A stretch of 64,000 nucleotides of DNA from Devosia sp. ZB163 (GTDB lineage Bacteria; Pseudomonadota; Alphaproteobacteria; Rhizobiales; Devosiaceae). This document shows, in pieces, positions 62,915-64,000 of the stretch. The position numbers and the translations under genes were made by a program. The notes under the pieces were generated by a model. The model made no database searches. It saw only the letters and a list, made by a program, of their open reading frames with translations, and had not been told where the DNA came from. The stretch spans positions 477,778 to 541,777 of the forward strand of contig NZ_JAQRMY010000001.1 of assembly GCF_028613635.1 (NCBI RefSeq), written 5' to 3'. Positions within the stretch are counted from its first letter, which is position 1. The number at the start of each line of letters is the position of its first letter.

Positions 62915-64000
62915 ATGACGCTCGCCCCCGACGCAATCATCTCCGGTCTCAAGGCTTTGCTGGGGGAGGCGGGCGTGATCGCCGATCCCACGGCGATGAC
63001 CACCTATCTCACCGAGCCGCGCAAGCGCTTCAGGGTCCCGGCCGTGGCGGTGGCCCTTCCCGCCGATGTCGCGGCGCTGCAGGCGCTTTGCCGCTGGGCC
63101 AACGCCAACCGCGTGCCGCTGATCCCGCAGAGCGGCAATACCGGCCTCGTCGGCGGCCAGGTGCCGCTCAGCGGCAACGAGGTCGTCGTCAACATCTCCC
63201 GCCTCAACCGCGTCCGCGAGGTCAACGCCGCCGCCGGACACATGACGGTCGAAGCCGGGCTGATCCTCGATGAAGCGCACAAGGTGGCGGAAGCCGCCGG
63301 TGCCATGTTCCCGCTCTGGCTCGCCTCGCAAGGCTCGGCCCGTATCGGCGGGGTGCTGAGCTCCAATGCCGGCGGCGTGCAGGTCCTCGCCTTCGGCAAC
63401 GCCCGCGAGCTGACGCTCGGGGTCGAAGCCGTGCTGGCCGATGGCCGGCTCTACAACGGCCTCAATGCGCTCAAGAAGGATAATACCGGCTACGACCTCA
63501 AGGACCTGTTCGTCGGCGCCGAGGGCACGCTCGGCTTCATCACCGCCGCGACGGTGAAGCTCTTCCCCATCCCCGAGGCCCAGGAAACGGCGCTGGTCAA
63601 CGTCGCGAGCCCCGAGATGGCACTCGAATTGTTCTACATGCTGCGTGAGCGTACCGGCTCCCGCCTCACTGCCTTCGAGTTGATGAACCGCTTCGGTGTC
63701 GATCTGCAGCTCAGGCACGGGCTCCTCGCGCGCGATCCGACTGCCAGCGTCTCGCCCTGGTACGTGCTGGCCGAGGTGAACCGCATGAAGGGCGGCGTGC
63801 CCGGGGCCCTCCAGGCAGCGCTCGAGGAAGCGCTGGGGGCGGGGCTCGTGACCGATGCCGTGGTCGCCGAATCCGAGGCCGACCGCACGCTGATGTGGGC
63901 GGCGCGCGAGCAGATGAGTGAGGTGCAGTCCAAGGAAGGCGCCTCGATCAAGCACGACGTCTCGGTGCCGATCGGCGCCGTCCCCCAGCTCATCGCCGAG
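62915..64000 (+). CDS. FAD-linked oxidase / D-2-hydroxyacid dehydrogenase family (3' end outside window)
   Basis: The frame starts at ATG 62915 and stays open to the window edge (362 codons seen). It begins [20 protein letters not shown] and shows the FAD-binding PCMH domain: [35 protein letters not shown], and [19 protein letters not shown]. These mark the D-lactate/2-hydroxyglutarate dehydrogenase group. The C-terminal FAD-oxidase domain follows ([30 protein letters not shown]). The exact substrate is not readable. Confidence 0.93.
   Translation, partial: MTLAPDAIISGLKALLGEAGVIADPTAMTTYLTEPRKRFRVPAVAVALPADVAALQALCRWANANRVPLIPQSGNTGLVGGQVPLSGNEVVVNISRLNRVREVNAAAGHMTVEAGLILDEAHKVAEAAGAMFPLWLASQGSARIGGVLSSNAGGVQVLAFGNARELTLGVEAVLADGRLYNGLNALKKDNTGYDLKDLFVGAEGTLGFITAATVKLFPIPEAQETALVNVASPEMALELFYMLRERTGSRLTAFELMNRFGVDLQLRHGLLARDPTASVSPWYVLAEVNRMKGGVPGALQAALEEALGAGLVTDAVVAESEADRTLMWAAREQMSEVQSKEGASIKHDVSVPIGAVPQLIAE

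Noticed and set aside
62264-63955. 563-codon minus-strand frame across fabI and the FAD-linked oxidase
   Set aside because: Antisense to the oxidase and a different frame of fabI; neither part has a domain.

Overview
The window is chromosomal DNA from a GC-rich alphaproteobacterium, most likely of the order Hyphomicrobiales (a Devosia-like organism is my best guess, by inference). Support: an HWE-family histidine kinase, a histidine operon that ends in hisF-hisE-coaA with a DUF2628 gene inside it, the dapB-gpmA and dnaK/dnaJ/pyrF neighbourhoods, an alphaproteobacterial-type heat-shock promoter (CTTG-N18-CCTATAT) before dnaK, and several families of short intergenic inverted repeats typical of rhizobial relatives. 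I see no rRNA, tRNA, CRISPR array, prophage or complete insertion sequence.

Layout. 1-4.3 kb: 3' part of an HWE sensor kinase, then rpsO, a 395-bp structured leader and pnp with a strong terminator. 4.3-11.8 kb: xylose/xylan use (GH43 xylosidase, xylA, xylB, LacI regulator) with divergent aldose 1-epimerase and a DUF1697 gene. 11.8-17.9 kb: two epoxide hydrolase paralogues on either side of a WYL regulator, an exported repeat protein, a phosphotriesterase-like hydrolase and cfa. 17.9-27.5 kb: a cold-shock/DUF1294 fusion, a PadR-HAAS-hydrolase operon with a double operator, comM, a GH25 lipoprotein, a 36-aa basic protein, MarC, DUF2244, nth, DUF2214, a TetR regulator and an adenosine-kinase-type PfkB enzyme. 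27.5-33.7 kb: a DUF559 gene held between inverted repeats, then the his operon with three small membrane proteins between hisA and hisF.

33.8-43.7 kb: an HTH/MGMT repair protein, gpmA, dapB, pyrF, MarR, two small enzymes, then dnaJ, an esterase and dnaK. 43.7-48.9 kb: small exported proteins around pncA and a two-component system with a PepSY-like exported protein. 48.9-54.6 kb: bioY, an MBL hydrolase, DUF1499, an M48 protease, a YjgN-like protein and pdxH. 54.7-64 kb: CbpA-like DnaJ, Sua5, a histone-deacetylase-like protein, xseB, SCO, tlyA, aroC, an unknown gene, a histidine phosphatase, fabI and the 5' part of an FAD-linked oxidase.

Most of the window is housekeeping. Many genes are tightly coupled by ATGA or TGATG overlaps. 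The parts that known functions explain least are the his-embedded membrane protein set, the PepSY/two-component/Gly-rich protein group, the tandem CTAG-core operators at padR, the DUF559 cassette and the paired cysteine-containing secreted proteins flanking pncA.
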